Shown here piece after piece: positions 49,392 through 62,000 of a stretch of 64,000 nucleotides of DNA; within the stretch, counting starts at the first letter, position 1, and every line of letters begins with the position of its first letter. The stretch comes from Flavobacterium pisciphilum (GTDB taxonomy: Bacteria; Bacteroidota; Bacteroidia; Flavobacteriales; Flavobacteriaceae): assembly GCF_020905345.1 (NCBI RefSeq), contig NZ_JAJJMO010000001.1, positions 620,001 to 684,000 on the forward strand. The letters are read 5' to 3'. Both the position numbers and the translations under genes were made by a program. The notes beneath the pieces are model-generated. The model ran no database searches. It was given only the letters and a program-made list of their open reading frames with translations, and was not told the origin of the DNA.

Positions 49392-52300
49392 TTACAATGA
49401 AATTTCCCAATCTTCTCCTTCAATACTTTCAAAAGAAAAACTATTCACTGAAATATCTTTTAAATTATTAATTGTTTTATATTTAAATACATCAGCCACT
49501 TTTACATCTTTCCCCAATATTTTACTCGTACGATGTGAAACTTGTATTGCCAGAATAGAATTACCTCCTATCTTGAAAAAGTCATCAGTAATACCTACTC
49601 GCTCTAAGCCAAGTAAATCACTCCAAATTTTACACATCTCTTTTTCCTCGTGCGTTGTAGGTTCAACATAATCTGAGTCTGAAGAATTAAAATCTGGATC
49701 AGCAAATACACTCTTGTTTAACTTTCCATTTGCAGTTAATGGGAAAGAATCCATCTCGACAAAGGCGCTTGGTATCATATAATCTGGCAATACTAGAGTT
49801 AGTTTTTCTAAAATTACCGTTTGATTAATTATCTCTTCACCACTTTCTACAACATAGTATGCAGCTAAATATTCTGAACCGTCAATTTCTAATTTTCTCT
49901 TTTTAGCAAAAACACAAACTTGTTTAATCCCTTCGATTTGAGACATGGCATACTCAATTTCACCTAACTCAATACGATACCCTCGTATCTTGACTTGATC
50001 ATCATTTCTACCAATGTATTCAATAGTACCGTCTGGTAACCAGCGAACCAAATCACCTGTTTTATACAATCGAGTATAGCCATTCTCTTTATCTGATTCT
50101 GTTGCAAAAGGATTAGTAACAAAACGTTCCGCAGTCAATTCAGGACGATTTAAATAACCTCTTGATACTCCTGCTCCTCCAATATAAAGCTCTCCAACAA
50201 TCCCAATAGGAGCTGGCATATTGTTGGAACTTAAAACGTATAATTTTTTATCTGATAACTGTTTACCTATTGGTACTATTTTTTCGGTATTACAGTCATT
50301 TAATTCACAATAAGTAGCATAAACTATATTCTCGGTTGGCCCATATACGTGTATTAAAGAAGACGTTTTATACTGGCTCTTAAATTTGTTTACTATCTCT
50401 AAATTACAACGTTCTCCACCAAATAATACTTGTTGCAAACTTTCAAAACATTTAGACTTATTCTGCACTAAAGAATTAAACAATGCAGTTGTAATAAAGA
50501 CTGTATCAATTTTAAATTTGATAAAGTGATCGTCTAATTTAGATAAATCCAATAGGGTGTCCTTATCAATAATGACCAGTTTTTTTCCATTTAGCAATGA
50601 GAAAAATAAATCAAAGACACTACCATCAAAGGAATAATTTGAGACTCCAGCAATAACAGTTGCTTTTTCATAATTTATAAAATTATTATCAAGCGCAAAT
50701 GATACTATTTGACGATGCTCAACCATTACTCCTTTAGGCTGACCTGTCGTACCTGAAGTATAAATTATATAAGCTAAATCATTTGGATTAACATTTTTCT
50801 TAATTGACTGCATTGAAACAGCAATAGCATCTAATTGTACATCTATTGCAAATAGATTTCCTGAATAAAAATCAAGGTCAAAAATATAATCTGTTTGTGT
50901 AATTAATATGTTAAGTGAAGTATCTTGTATGATATATTCTTTCCTTGCTATCGGGTATTCTGAATCTATACATACGTATGCAGCTCCAGCTTTCATTATA
51001 CCTAAAATAGCTATAATCATCTTTTCTGATCTATCAAGCATGATGCCTATAAAATCATTTTCCTGTACATTATAGTTTTCAATTAGATAGCCTGCCAATT
51101 TACTAGACTCCTCATCGAGTTGCTTATAGGTTAGTTCTTTGTCTCCAAAAACGATTGCAATATTATTTGGAGTATTAACAACCTGTTCTTCAAATATATC
51201 TATGACAGATTTATTCTTAGAATACACCTTGCTCGTAGCATTCCAATCATAAACAACTTGATTGTATTCATCAGAACTAAGTAAACTAATTTCACTGTAA
51301 GGTTTATTTGGTGCTTGGGTTAACTCATCAAGAAGATGTAAATAGTGTTTTGAGAATCTTATTATTGTTTCTTTGTTAAACAAACTTGTAACATAACTAA
51401 GCTCTCCTAAAATCTCTTCCTGACTGTCATCTATAAAAATAGATAAATCATATTTAGCTACTTCATAAACATCTTCAAAGTCATACGTTTTAAATGGTGT
51501 AGTATCATTGTACTCAAACCCCTCTTTACTAGAACTGAAACTCTGCATTCCAAACATTACCTGAAAAACAGGATGTCTTGAAGCATCACGCTCAACTCCT
51601 AATTCATCTATTAACTTTTCAAAAGGTAAATCTTGATGCATTTGAGCATTAATCTGATCGTTATGAATTTCTTGGATTAAATCTTCAAAACTTTGCGAAC
51701 TTTTTAAAATAGTTCTATTAGCCTGCATATTGACAAAAAAGCCTATCAGACTCTCTGTTTGTCTGTGATGACGATTGGCTATTGCGGTACCAATCACAAT
51801 ATCATCCTGTCCAGTATACTTACCTAACATGATATTCACAGCACTTAATAACAAAGTATTTAATGTAACTCCTTCACGATGTGCTAAATCACGTAATTTT
51901 TTACTACGTTCTTTATTCAATGAAAACTCTTCGCTTGCGCCTCTGTAATCGACAACAGAAGGTCTAGCATAATCAGTTGGAAATTCAAGAGTCTGATAAC
52001 CTGTTAACTTTTCTTTCCAATATCCTAATTGTTTTTCTAAAATGTCTCCCGTTAAATAATCGCGTTGCCACAATGCATAATCCTTATATTGAATCTCAAG
52101 TTCAGGTAATTTAAATGCTTTATTATTTACTAAATATGCATCATAGTATGCTAATACTTCCTTTTCAAATATCTCTTTTGACCATCCATCTGTAGCGATA
52201 TGATGCAGGTTAATTAACAATATCGTCTTATTTAAAGAGGCATCCGTCTCAGATTTAATAGTATAGAAATTAACTCGAATTGGATATTCATTACTTAAAT

Positions 52301-55300
52301 TGAATGGATGGTTGATGGCTTCTGTAATAGATAATTCATAATCATCTGTTTCACTCAATGTAATTTCTAGGATAGAAAGAGGCTCTTCATTTACTTTCTG
52401 AATAGCAAATTTGTCATCTTCTCCTTGCTCAATAGTACTTCTCAATACCTCATGTCTAGTGACAATTTGTTGTAAAGCATGTTTTAAGCCTTCTTTATTT
52501 GCTGTAGCATCAAGTTCATATAAAACTGGAATGTGATAAGCATTTGTTCCTTCTTCAAACTGCTCGATGAACCACAAACGTTCCTGAGCAAAAGAAAGAC
52601 CGATTTGATCTCCATCAATCTTTGGTATTATGATTTGGGACTGATCAACAGCATGGGCTAATAATTGTGTTATTGTTTTATATTTAAAAACATCAGCCAC
52701 TTTTATATCTTTCCCTAATATTTTACTTGTACGATGTGAAACTTGTATTGCCAGAATAGAATTACCTCCTATCTTAAAAAAGTCATCAGTAATACCTACT
52801 CGGTCTAAACCAAGTAAATCACTCCAAATTTTACACATCTCTTTTTCTTCGTGTGTTGTAGGTTCTACATAATCTGAGTCTGAAGAATTAAAATCTGGAT
52901 CAGCAAATAAGCTCTTGTTTAACTTTCCATTTGCAGTTAATGGGAAAGAATCCATCTCCACAAAGGCGCTTGGTATCATATAATCTGGCAAAATACCAGA
53001 TAAAGATCTCTCAATAGCATCCACAGTTAAGCCAAATCCATCTTCGTTCAAAATATAATATCCTACAAGATATTTAGAACTACCACTTTCGATAACTCTA
53101 TCTCTAGCATGAACGCTTACTTGCGCGATACCTTCAACCTGTGACATTGCATGTTCGATCTCACCCAATTCGATACGATAACCTCGTATTTTAACCTGAT
53201 TATCACCTCTACCAATATATTCTAGGGTCTCATTGGCTAACCAACGAACCAAATCACCTGTCTTATATAATCGAGTATAGCCTTTTTCTCTATCAGTATC
53301 GGTAGCAAAAGGATTGTCGATAAAACGTTCGGCAGTTAATTCTGGACGGTTTAAATAACCTCTGGATAAACCAGCTCCACCTATATATAACTCCCCGATA
53401 ACGCCTACAGGAACAGGACACATATTTAAATCAAGGACGTAGACATTTCTGTTATTAATTGGTTTTCCAATAGGTACAGTTTGACCTTCTATTTCATTCG
53501 CCATATCATAAGTACAGGCAAACGTTGTACTTTCAGTTGGACCATATCCATTTAAAAAGTGCTTCGGTTTTGAAGAACTACTAATTAACTTATTGACTGC
53601 ATTCTTATCTAATGCTTCTCCACCAATAATCAAATATTCTAAGTCTGAGAAAAGCGTATTATCTAAATAATATAAATTATCAAATAAAGTTTTTGTAAGC
53701 CATAGAATTGCTATTTTGTTTAATTCTAAAAACGTTTTAAATTTTGTTGCACTCGAAACAATAGCATTAAAATCTGTTGGTACAATTAACTTATGGCCAT
53801 TTAATAAAGGGGTAAATATTTCAAAAATACTAGCATCAAATGCAGGAGAAGATAAAAAGGCAAACACCTCGTTATCAGATAAATTAATATAATTATTAAA
53901 TACTAAACTCAAGACCGCACCGTGCTCTACCATTACACCTTTAGGCTTACCTGTTGTTCCTGATGTATATATTACATAGGCCAAATTGTCTTGCTTAATG
54001 TCTTTTTTAGTAAATTCTATTGAAGTATCAATATCATCTAATTGAACATCTATTGCTATTATACTTCCTGTATAATAATCTAAATCAAAGAGATAATCCG
54101 TTTGAGTTATAAGCACATTAAGAGATGCGTCTTCAACTATAAATTCCTTTCGTGCTGTTGGATATTCAGAATCAATGCACACATAGGCTGCCCCAGCTTT
54201 TAATACTCCAAAAATACTAATCAGCATTTTTTCTGACTTATCAAGCATAATACCTATTAAGTCATTTTCCTGTATATTGTGATTTTCAATTAAGTAATGA
54301 GCTAGTTTATTTGACTGATCGTCTAATTCTTTAAACGTGAACTCTTTGTCTCCAAATACAATAGCAATATTGTTTGGTGTTTTTTTGACTTGCTCTTCGA
54401 ATATATCTATAATAGATTTATTCTTTGGATATGTCTCATCGGTTGCATTGTAATCGTAAACAATTTTTTTATAATCTTCTGAGTTAAGTAAACTTATTTG
54501 GCTGTATGCTTTATTTGGTGCTTGTGTTAACTCATCAAGAAGATGCAAATAGTGTTTTGAAAATCTTGTTATAGTCTCTTTGTTAAACAAACTATTTGCA
54601 AAATTAATTCCTCCTAACATTTCATCTCCATGATCACTTATGGAGATAACAATATCAAATCTTGCGTTTAGATAAGCCTCATCTGTATTATACGATTTCA
54701 GGTATTTTTTTTGTTGTTCCGATTTTTTCTCTTCTTTACCAAAACTATCCATTTCAAACAATATTTGAAAAATTGGATGTCTTGAAGCATCACGATCAAT
54801 TCCTAGATCGTTTACTATCTTTTCGAAAGGCAAATCTTGATGTAATTGGGCTTCAATTTGATCACGTTGAACTTCTTGAATTAGTTCAACAAAATTTTGA
54901 GAATTATTAAGTATCGTCCTGTTAGCTTGAGTATTAACAAAAAACCCTATAAGCTTTTCTGTTTGTATTTGCTGTCTGTTAGCATTAAGAGTACCTATAA
55001 CAATATCATCCTGTCCAGTATACTTACCTAACATGATATTGATACTGCTTAACATTACATTGTTTAAAGTTAAACCTTCCTGTTGTGCTAAAGCGCGTAA
55101 TCTTTCAGTAATCTTACTATTAATTTTAAAATCGTAATCTTCACCTTTATAGTCTATTGTAGCAGGTCTTGCATAATCAGTTGGAAACTCTAAAAGCTCA
55201 TAACCTGATAATTTCTCTTTCCAATAACTTAATTGGTCTTCCAAAACTGAACCAGTCAAATAAGATCTTTGCCATTGAGCATAATCCTTGTATTGAATGT

Positions 55301-56033
55301 CTAATACTGGCAAGCTAAAATCAATATCTTTTTTAACGTAAGCTTCATAGTAATCAAACAATTCACTTTCAAATACTTCCAACGACCAACCATCACTAGC
55401 AATATGGTGTATTGTAATTAATAATAGAGTTTTAGGTTGCAAAACTTCAGAACTAGACTTGATTGTATAAAATACAACACGAATAGGATATTCGGTATTT
55501 AGATTAAAAGGACGATTAATCGTTTCATTAAGTAGTGAATTATAATCATCAGTCTCCTCTACTATAATTTCCTCAATAAATAGAGGTGAATTATGTACTA
55601 TCTGTATACCATGCCCCTCGTCTTTTCTTGGCTCAATAGTACTTCTCAATACCTCATGTCTAGAAACGATTTGCTGTAAAGCATATTTTAAACCCTCTTT
55701 GTCGGTTTCCTTATCAAGCTCATATAAAAAAGGCATATGATAAGCATTTGTGCCTTCTTCATACTGTTCGATAAACCACAAGCGTTCTTGAGCAAATGAA
55801 AGAATAGATTCTTGCGTATCAGTTTTAAATATTAATTTATTTAGAAAATCATTCTCCGAATATATACCATTGAAAACAAGAATATTGAATATTTCAGTTT
55901 TAAACTCAGTAATTGTTTTTTTTAATTCTTCACTTTTAAAATCTTCAGAAACAAATAACTTAATCCCATTATCTTCAACCCATAACATTGAGTTATTTTT
56001 CTTGAAATCATCAATAATGCTAATTATATTCAT
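49392..56033 (-). CDS. NRPS gene 6, two modules (C-A-T-C-A-T, 2213 aa)
   Basis: I prefer the ATG at 56031-56033 (MNIISIIDDF): it matches the N-termini of genes 4 and 5 and lies 17 bp after the gene 7 stop. An in-frame ATG at 56069 would add 12 residues and overlap gene 7. Domains: TubC-like docking (1-50, NNSMLWVEDNGIKLF), C HHIASDGWS near residue 211, A near 693, T GGNSIL near 1090, C HHIATDGWS near 1280, A near 1763, T near 2158, tail EGEDWEISL. Pockets: first A D-A-F-W-I-G-G-T-F-(K), the classic Val code; second A D-G-F-F-L-G-V-V-Y-(K), the classic Ile code. So it should add Val then Ile. Both A domains share an N-terminal half (GIMLDRSEK-type, KAGAAYVCID) that differs from the LIALCLDRSLEM type used in most of the line. 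There are no tailoring domains. Confidence 0.96.
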   Translation of the reverse strand: MNIISIIDDFKKNNSMLWVEDNGIKLFVSEDFKSEELKKTITEFKTEIFNILVFNGIYSENDFLNKLIFKTDTQESILSFAQERLWFIEQYEEGTNAYHMPFLYELDKETDKEGLKYALQQIVSRHEVLRSTIEPRKDEGHGIQIVHNSPLFIEEIIVEETDDYNSLLNETINRPFNLNTEYPIRVVFYTIKSSSEVLQPKTLLLITIHHIASDGWSLEVFESELFDYYEAYVKKDIDFSLPVLDIQYKDYAQWQRSYLTGSVLEDQLSYWKEKLSGYELLEFPTDYARPATIDYKGEDYDFKINSKITERLRALAQQEGLTLNNVMLSSINIMLGKYTGQDDIVIGTLNANRQQIQTEKLIGFFVNTQANRTILNNSQNFVELIQEVQRDQIEAQLHQDLPFEKIVNDLGIDRDASRHPIFQILFEMDSFGKEEKKSEQQKKYLKSYNTDEAYLNARFDIVISISDHGDEMLGGINFANSLFNKETITRFSKHYLHLLDELTQAPNKAYSQISLLNSEDYKKIVYDYNATDETYPKNKSIIDIFEEQVKKTPNNIAIVFGDKEFTFKELDDQSNKLAHYLIENHNIQENDLIGIMLDKSEKMLISIFGVLKAGAAYVCIDSEYPTARKEFIVEDASLNVLITQTDYLFDLDYYTGSIIAIDVQLDDIDTSIEFTKKDIKQDNLAYVIYTSGTTGKPKGVMVEHGAVLSLVFNNYINLSDNEVFAFLSSPAFDASIFEIFTPLLNGHKLIVPTDFNAIVSSATKFKTFLELNKIAILWLTKTLFDNLYYLDNTLFSDLEYLIIGGEALDKNAVNKLISSSSKPKHFLNGYGPTESTTFACTYDMANEIEGQTVPIGKPINNRNVYVLDLNMCPVPVGVIGELYIGGAGLSRGYLNRPELTAERFIDNPFATDTDREKGYTRLYKTGDLVRWLANETLEYIGRGDNQVKIRGYRIELGEIEHAMSQVEGIAQVSVHARDRVIESGSSKYLVGYYILNEDGFGLTVDAIERSLSGILPDYMIPSAFVEMDSFPLTANGKLNKSLFADPDFNSSDSDYVEPTTHEEKEMCKIWSDLLGLDRVGITDDFFKIGGNSILAIQVSHRTSKILGKDIKVADVFKYKTITQLLAHAVDQSQIIIPKIDGDQIGLSFAQERLWFIEQFEEGTNAYHIPVLYELDATANKEGLKHALQQIVTRHEVLRSTIEQGEDDKFAIQKVNEEPLSILEITLSETDDYELSITEAINHPFNLSNEYPIRVNFYTIKSETDASLNKTILLINLHHIATDGWSKEIFEKEVLAYYDAYLVNNKAFKLPELEIQYKDYALWQRDYLTGDILEKQLGYWKEKLTGYQTLEFPTDYARPSVVDYRGASEEFSLNKERSKKLRDLAHREGVTLNTLLLSAVNIMLGKYTGQDDIVIGTAIANRHHRQTESLIGFFVNMQANRTILKSSQSFEDLIQEIHNDQINAQMHQDLPFEKLIDELGVERDASRHPVFQVMFGMQSFSSSKEGFEYNDTTPFKTYDFEDVYEVAKYDLSIFIDDSQEEILGELSYVTSLFNKETIIRFSKHYLHLLDELTQAPNKPYSEISLLSSDEYNQVVYDWNATSKVYSKNKSVIDIFEEQVVNTPNNIAIVFGDKELTYKQLDEESSKLAGYLIENYNVQENDFIGIMLDRSEKMIIAILGIMKAGAAYVCIDSEYPIARKEYIIQDTSLNILITQTDYIFDLDFYSGNLFAIDVQLDAIAVSMQSIKKNVNPNDLAYIIYTSGTTGQPKGVMVEHRQIVSFALDNNFINYEKATVIAGVSNYSFDGSVFDLFFSLLNGKKLVIIDKDTLLDLSKLDDHFIKFKIDTVFITTALFNSLVQNKSKCFESLQQVLFGGERCNLEIVNKFKSQYKTSSLIHVYGPTENIVYATYCELNDCNTEKIVPIGKQLSDKKLYVLSSNNMPAPIGIVGELYIGGAGVSRGYLNRPELTAERFVTNPFATESDKENGYTRLYKTGDLVRWLPDGTIEYIGRNDDQVKIRGYRIELGEIEYAMSQIEGIKQVCVFAKKRKLEIDGSEYLAAYYVVESGEEIINQTVILEKLTLVLPDYMIPSAFVEMDSFPLTANGKLNKSVFADPDFNSSDSDYVEPTTHEEKEMCKIWSDLLGLERVGITDDFFKIGGNSILAIQVSHRTSKILGKDVKVADVFKYKTINNLKDISVNSFSFESIEGEDWEISL

Positions 56034-56050
56034 TTTAATTTTTTTATCCT

Positions 56051-59000
56051 TTAAACAAATATTTCCCAACTTTCCCCTTCGATATTTTTACTTTTTTCGT
56101 GTAAATTTTGCAACAAAACATCTTTAAGATTATTAATTGTTCTATTCTTAAACATATCCGTCACATTTACATTACATCCTAATAACTTGCTCATACGATG
56201 CGAAGCCTGTATCGCCAAAATAGAATTCCCTCCTATTTTGAAAAAATCATCGGTGATTCCTACTCGATCTAATCCCAGTAGTCCCATCCAAATCTCACAA
56301 ACTACTGTTTCTATTTCGGTAGTTGGAGCAACGTAATCTGCTTTAGAAGAAATAAATTCAGGATCAGGTAAGGCGCGTTTGTCTAATTTACCATTGATGG
56401 TTAAAGGAAAAGATTCCATTGCCACCAAGGCAGAAGGAACCATATAATCTGGCAAGACTTGGGACAACTTCTCCATAATTGATACCTGGTCAATTGTAAG
56501 CTCACCAGCATCTAACACATAATAACCGACCAAGTACTTAGTGGTCGCTGTTTCAGTCTTTCTTTCTTTAGCCAATACACATACCTGATTGATTCCATCA
56601 ATTTGAGACATCGCATGTTCGATTTCGCCCAACTCAATACGATACCCGCGAATCTTGACTTGGTCGTCGTTTCTACCAAGATATTCTATATTACCATCTG
56701 GTAACCAACGTACCAAATCGCCTGTTTTATACAATTTTGTGTACCCTTTGGCTTTATCAGCCTCAGTAGCAAATGGATTGTTTACAAAGCGTTCCGCTGT
56801 TAAATCAGGACGGTTTAGATATCCTCTGGATAAACCCGCTCCTCCTAGATACAATTCGCCTGTAACTCCTATAGGAACAGGCCTTTGATTGGAAGACAAA
56901 ACATACACTTGGGTATTTTGAATAGGCTGACCGATTTGTTCTACCTCATCTGTTAGTATTTGTTTTCCTAGTGCATAAATACTAGCTTCAGTTGGACCAT
57001 AATAATTAAACAGTTTTACTTTATCTGACCATAATTTTGCTGTTTGTTTATCACAAGGTTCTCCAGCGTATATCAAGCTAATTAAATCTGAGGTTATGTT
57101 TTGATCTAATTGACTTAATAAAACGGGTGGTAAATAAGCTAAATTAATTTTGTGAGTCGAAAAATAATTGGATAAACCAATACTATCAATCCTGATTGAA
57201 TTGGAAAGGATATGCACCTCTAATCCTTGCAAAAGACTGCTGAATAGTTCGGATATAGAAACATCAAAAACATAAGAAGTATAGGCTGTTACCTTTTTAA
57301 TTTTCTGGTGGTCATAAACACTAAATAAATCATTAATAGTATTGGAAGCTGCCTTATGTTCAATCATCACCCCTTTAGGTTTTCCTGTAGTTCCTGAGGT
57401 ATAAATCACATAAGCCAGATCAGTAGATTGACTCTGTTGACCAAGATTTGTATTGTCTTCTCTCAGGTAGAGTTCTTCTGATAAATCGATGTGAATAACC
57501 TTATCCTGTGGAAGTGTCTTTTCATCTAAGTGTCTTTGACTTAAAACAACCGCTGCTTGGGTATCTTCCAAGATATAATCAATTCTTTCCTGAGGATAAC
57601 TTGGGTCGATAGGCACATAAGCACCACCAGCTTTTAAAACTGCCAATATTCCAATAACCATTTCCAAACTTCTGTCTAGAAATAAGGCAATAAATGTGTC
57701 TGGAGTAAGTAATTGTTTCGTTTTTTCTTGATACTGCTCTCTAATATAACGCGCTAACTGATTGCTCTTTTCATTAAGTTCATTATAAGTTAATTCAGCT
57801 CCATCATAAACTAAAGCAATATTATTTGGAGTCTTAGCGACTTGTTCTTCAAACAACTCTTGAATCGTTTTGTCTTTCGGATACTCCTTATCCGTTGTAT
57901 TCCAATCATAAACAATTCGTTTATAGTCTGTATCTATTAATAATTGAAAATCAATAATTAACTTGTTGGGATTACTAATAATCTGCTCTAAATACAAAAT
58001 CATGGAACTTAGTATCTTTTGACTGGTATCGATATCAATAAAGTCGGTGTTCCCTACAAGACTTAAGCCGAATGTCTCTTGAGATCTTGTTACATCCAAT
58101 AATAAAGGCACACTTGATCTTGTTGCAGAATATTCTTCAATTAAAGACTTATTAGAGATATTCCCTTCAGCAATATGAAAATGAACATAATTATAGGCGC
58201 ACTGATAGATATGTCCTTGAACGCCTTGATCAGCTTTTATTTTTCCAAAAGGATATAACTTATGTTCATTTACCTCCAATTTCATATTTAATAAATCCAA
58301 AAAATAACCCTTTGCACTTTTATGCTGACTAGTTTCTGTTTTAAATCGCATTGGAATAGTATTCAAGTGCAACCCAAATACTCTATCTCCTCCTTCTTCT
58401 TCTAAACGATTATTAGTTACTACACCAACAACTAAGTCGTTTGTATTATATAATATTGAAAGAATTATATTGTACAAGCCTAAGAAAATAATATCAGGTG
58501 AGATTTTCAGTTCTCTCGCAAAATCAACTACTTTTTTACTAAGCGCCAATCCCAATTCCTGGTCAATTATAATCTGGTCATTGCCTGCTTTAGATTGATG
58601 ATTAATAAGTAGATTTTTAGATTTTAATTCATATCCAGATAAATAATCAAGCCAAAACTCTTTATTAGTATTATTTTCAACTGCAGTGAATTCATTACTT
58701 ATATACTTACCATAATCTGGTAGAGCACTCATATTAACAGAGTTACCATATACATAAGCATCTACAAACTCTGATATTATTGAAGCAACACTCCAACCAT
58801 CTGTTATTGCATGATGTAATGAGAAAATGAGGATAAAGTTTTTATCATCTTCACTTGGTAATATCAATAGTCTAAATATCCCTGCACATGTAAATTTAAA
58901 ATCAATATGCTTCTCAGTGTTCACAACCTGTTCTAAATTATCCTGCTTCGATACTAGTTTTATTTTAGAATTAATATCAACCGATGTATGTATTACATTA

Positions 59001-62000
59001 AAATATCCTTCTTCATTTGAGACAAATTCCGATCTTAGATTTTCATGTTTAGTAATAAGATCAGACCAAATTTCCTGAAAATGATTGTTATCAAATTTTT
59101 TATTAATAACATATGAAATAACATCATGGTAGGTGTCATTCCTGTCCTCTACCAAAGATTCAATCAACATACCTGATTGTAAGTAGCTCGCAGGATAAAT
59201 ATCCTGTAATTGATCCAACTGTAAATTATTTTCTTTTAAAATGCTACTTTTTAGCTCACTGCTAATAAGTGAAAAAGGTTTATAATCTATTTCATTTAAA
59301 AAATCAACCTTACTAATTTTCGGTAAAATGTCTTGAATGATTTTATATTTAAAAATTTCTTGTACGGAAATATTAAAACCTAATTGTCTAATTTTTGAAA
59401 CCAAACGGATACTTAAAATGGAATCGCCCCCTATCCTGAAAAAATCATCAGTAACCCCTACCCGCTCTAATCCTAATACATCTTGCCAGATATTGCATAT
59501 TGCTTTTTCTGTTTCTGTTACTGGAGCAACAAACTCTTCTGATAATGCGCTAAAGCTTGGATCAGGCAAAGCATTATTATCTAATTTGCCATTAATCGTA
59601 TATGGAAAGAATTCCATGGCTACGAATGATGCTGGAACCATATAATGAGGTAAAACTTGGGATAAATTTTCTAAGATTATAGCTTGATCAACTATTTTAT
59701 CACTATCATCCAATACATAATAAGCAACTAGATATTTTGTATTTCCAGTTTCAGTTTGTCTTTCTTTAGCTAATACATGCGCTTGCTTAATCCCTTTAAT
59801 CTGAGATATTGCATGCTCTATTTCTCCTAGTTCTATTCGATAGCCGCGTATCTTTACCTGATTATCGATACGACTAATATATTCTATATTACCATCTGCT
59901 AAACGACGTACTAAATCACCAGTCTTATACAATCTTGTATGTCCTTTATCTTGATCTAATTCTGTAGCAAAAGGATTTGTAATAAAACGCTCAGCTGTTA
60001 ATTCAGGACGCTTCAAATAGCCTCTTGCTAAACCAGCTCCACCAATGTAAAGCTCTCCTATAACTCCAATAGGAACGGGACTATAATTTGAATCAAGAAT
60101 ATAAATACTTCTGTTATTAATTGGCTTACCAATAGGCACTATAAGTCCCTCTATTTGATTAACCATATTATAAGTACAAGCAAATGTGGTGCTTTCTGTT
60201 GGGCCATAACCATTTATAAAATGCTTAGGTTTTAAAGAACTGCCGATCAGTTTATTTACGATATTCTTATCCAATGCTTCTCCCCCAATTATTAAATAAT
60301 TAAGATTTCCGAAAAGACTGTTATCTAAATAGTATAAATTTTCAAATAAAGTTTTTGTCAGCCATAAAACTGAAATTTTATTTAATGCTAAAAAGGCTTT
60401 AAATTCTTTTGTATTCGAAATAATAGTATTGAGTTCCTTTGGTATGATCAACTTATTTCCATTCAGTAATGGAGTATAAATTTCAAAAGTACTGGCATCA
60501 AATGCAGGAGAGGATAAAAAGGCAAAAACTTCATTCGTAGATAAAGAAATATAATCATTGCATATTAAACTCAAAATAGCTTTATGCTCTATCATTACAC
60601 CTTTGGGTGTGCCTGTAGTACCAGAAGTATATATAACATAAGCAAGATCATCTGATTTAATGACCCTTTTTTTGGATTGCGTTTGAGTATCAATAGAATC
60701 CAATTGCACGTCTATTGCAAAAACATTTCCATTATAAAATTCAAGATCAAAGATATAATCTGTTTGGGTGATTAATATCTTAAGCGATGCATCCTCTATG
60801 ATAAATTCCTTTCGTGATTCAGGATATTCAGGATCTATACATACGTATGCTGCTCCCGCTTTCAATATCCCGAAAATAGCTATCAACATTTTTTCTGATC
60901 TATCAAGCATGATACCTATTAGATCATTTGCTTGTGTATCATAATTAGCGATTAAATAATTCGCTAATTTATTAGATTCCTCATCGAGTTGTTGATAGGT
61001 GAGTTCTATCTCTTCGAATACAATAGCAATATTATTCGGTGTTTTTCTTACCTGTTCTTCGAATATATCTATAATTGACTTATCTCTCGCGTATTCTTTA
61101 TCCGTTGCATTCCAATGATGAACAACCTGATTGTATTCATCAGAACTTAGTAAACTAATTTGGCTATAAGGCTTATCTGGAGACTCACTTAGTTGCTCAA
61201 GAAGGTATAAATAGTGCTGAGTGAACCTTGCTATTGTATCTTTATGGAATAAACTGGTAGCAAAATTAACTTTCCCTAAAAGTTCTTTACCACGGTCGTC
61301 GATGGTGATAATTAAATCAAATCTTGCATTAAGATAAACATCTTCGGTTTTATAAGGTTTAAGATATTTTTTTTGCTGCTCTGAATTTTTATTCTCTTGG
61401 CCAAACCCCTGAACTCCAAACAACACTTGAAAGATAGGATGTCTTGATACATCGCGATCAATTCCTAAGTCATTAACCAACTTTTCAAAGGGTAAATCCT
61501 GATGAAGGTGAGCCTCTACCTGGTCCCGCTGAACTTCTTGCACTAACTCCTTAAAGCTTTGAGTTTTATTAAGTAGTGTTCTGTTTACCTGTGTGTTGAC
61601 GAAAAACCCGATAAGCCCTTCCGTTTGTCTTTGCTGTCTGTTAGCATTAAGACTGCCAATTACAATATCGTAATTCTCGGTATATTTACTGAATAAAATA
61701 TTAACACTACTTAATAACAAACTATGTAGTGTTACTTCGTAATATTTACATAGTTTTCTTAAGTTTTCGCTGATTTTTCTACTGATTACAAAGTCATGAT
61801 CTGCCCCTTTATAGTCTATCTTTGCTGGTCTTGTATAATCGGTTGGGAATTCTAAAGTTTGATATCCAGTCAATTTTTCTCTCCAATAGCACAATTGCTT
61901 CTCTATGATTTCTTCAGTTAGATAAGACCTTTGCCAAAGTGCATAATCCTTGTACTGTATATCTAAAGCGGGTAAATTAAATGCTGCCTCTTTGTTAGTA

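Noticed and set aside
49379..49432. Upstream ATG at 49432 as the start of gene 5
   Set aside because: It would overlap the end of gene 6 and add 18 residues with no counterpart in the aligned N-termini of genes 4 and 6. The ATG at 49378 aligns and lies 13 bp after the gene 6 stop.
56034..56069. Upstream ATG at 56069 as the start of gene 6
   Set aside because: It would overlap the gene 7 stop and add residues absent from sister proteins. The ATG at 56033 fits the family N-terminus.
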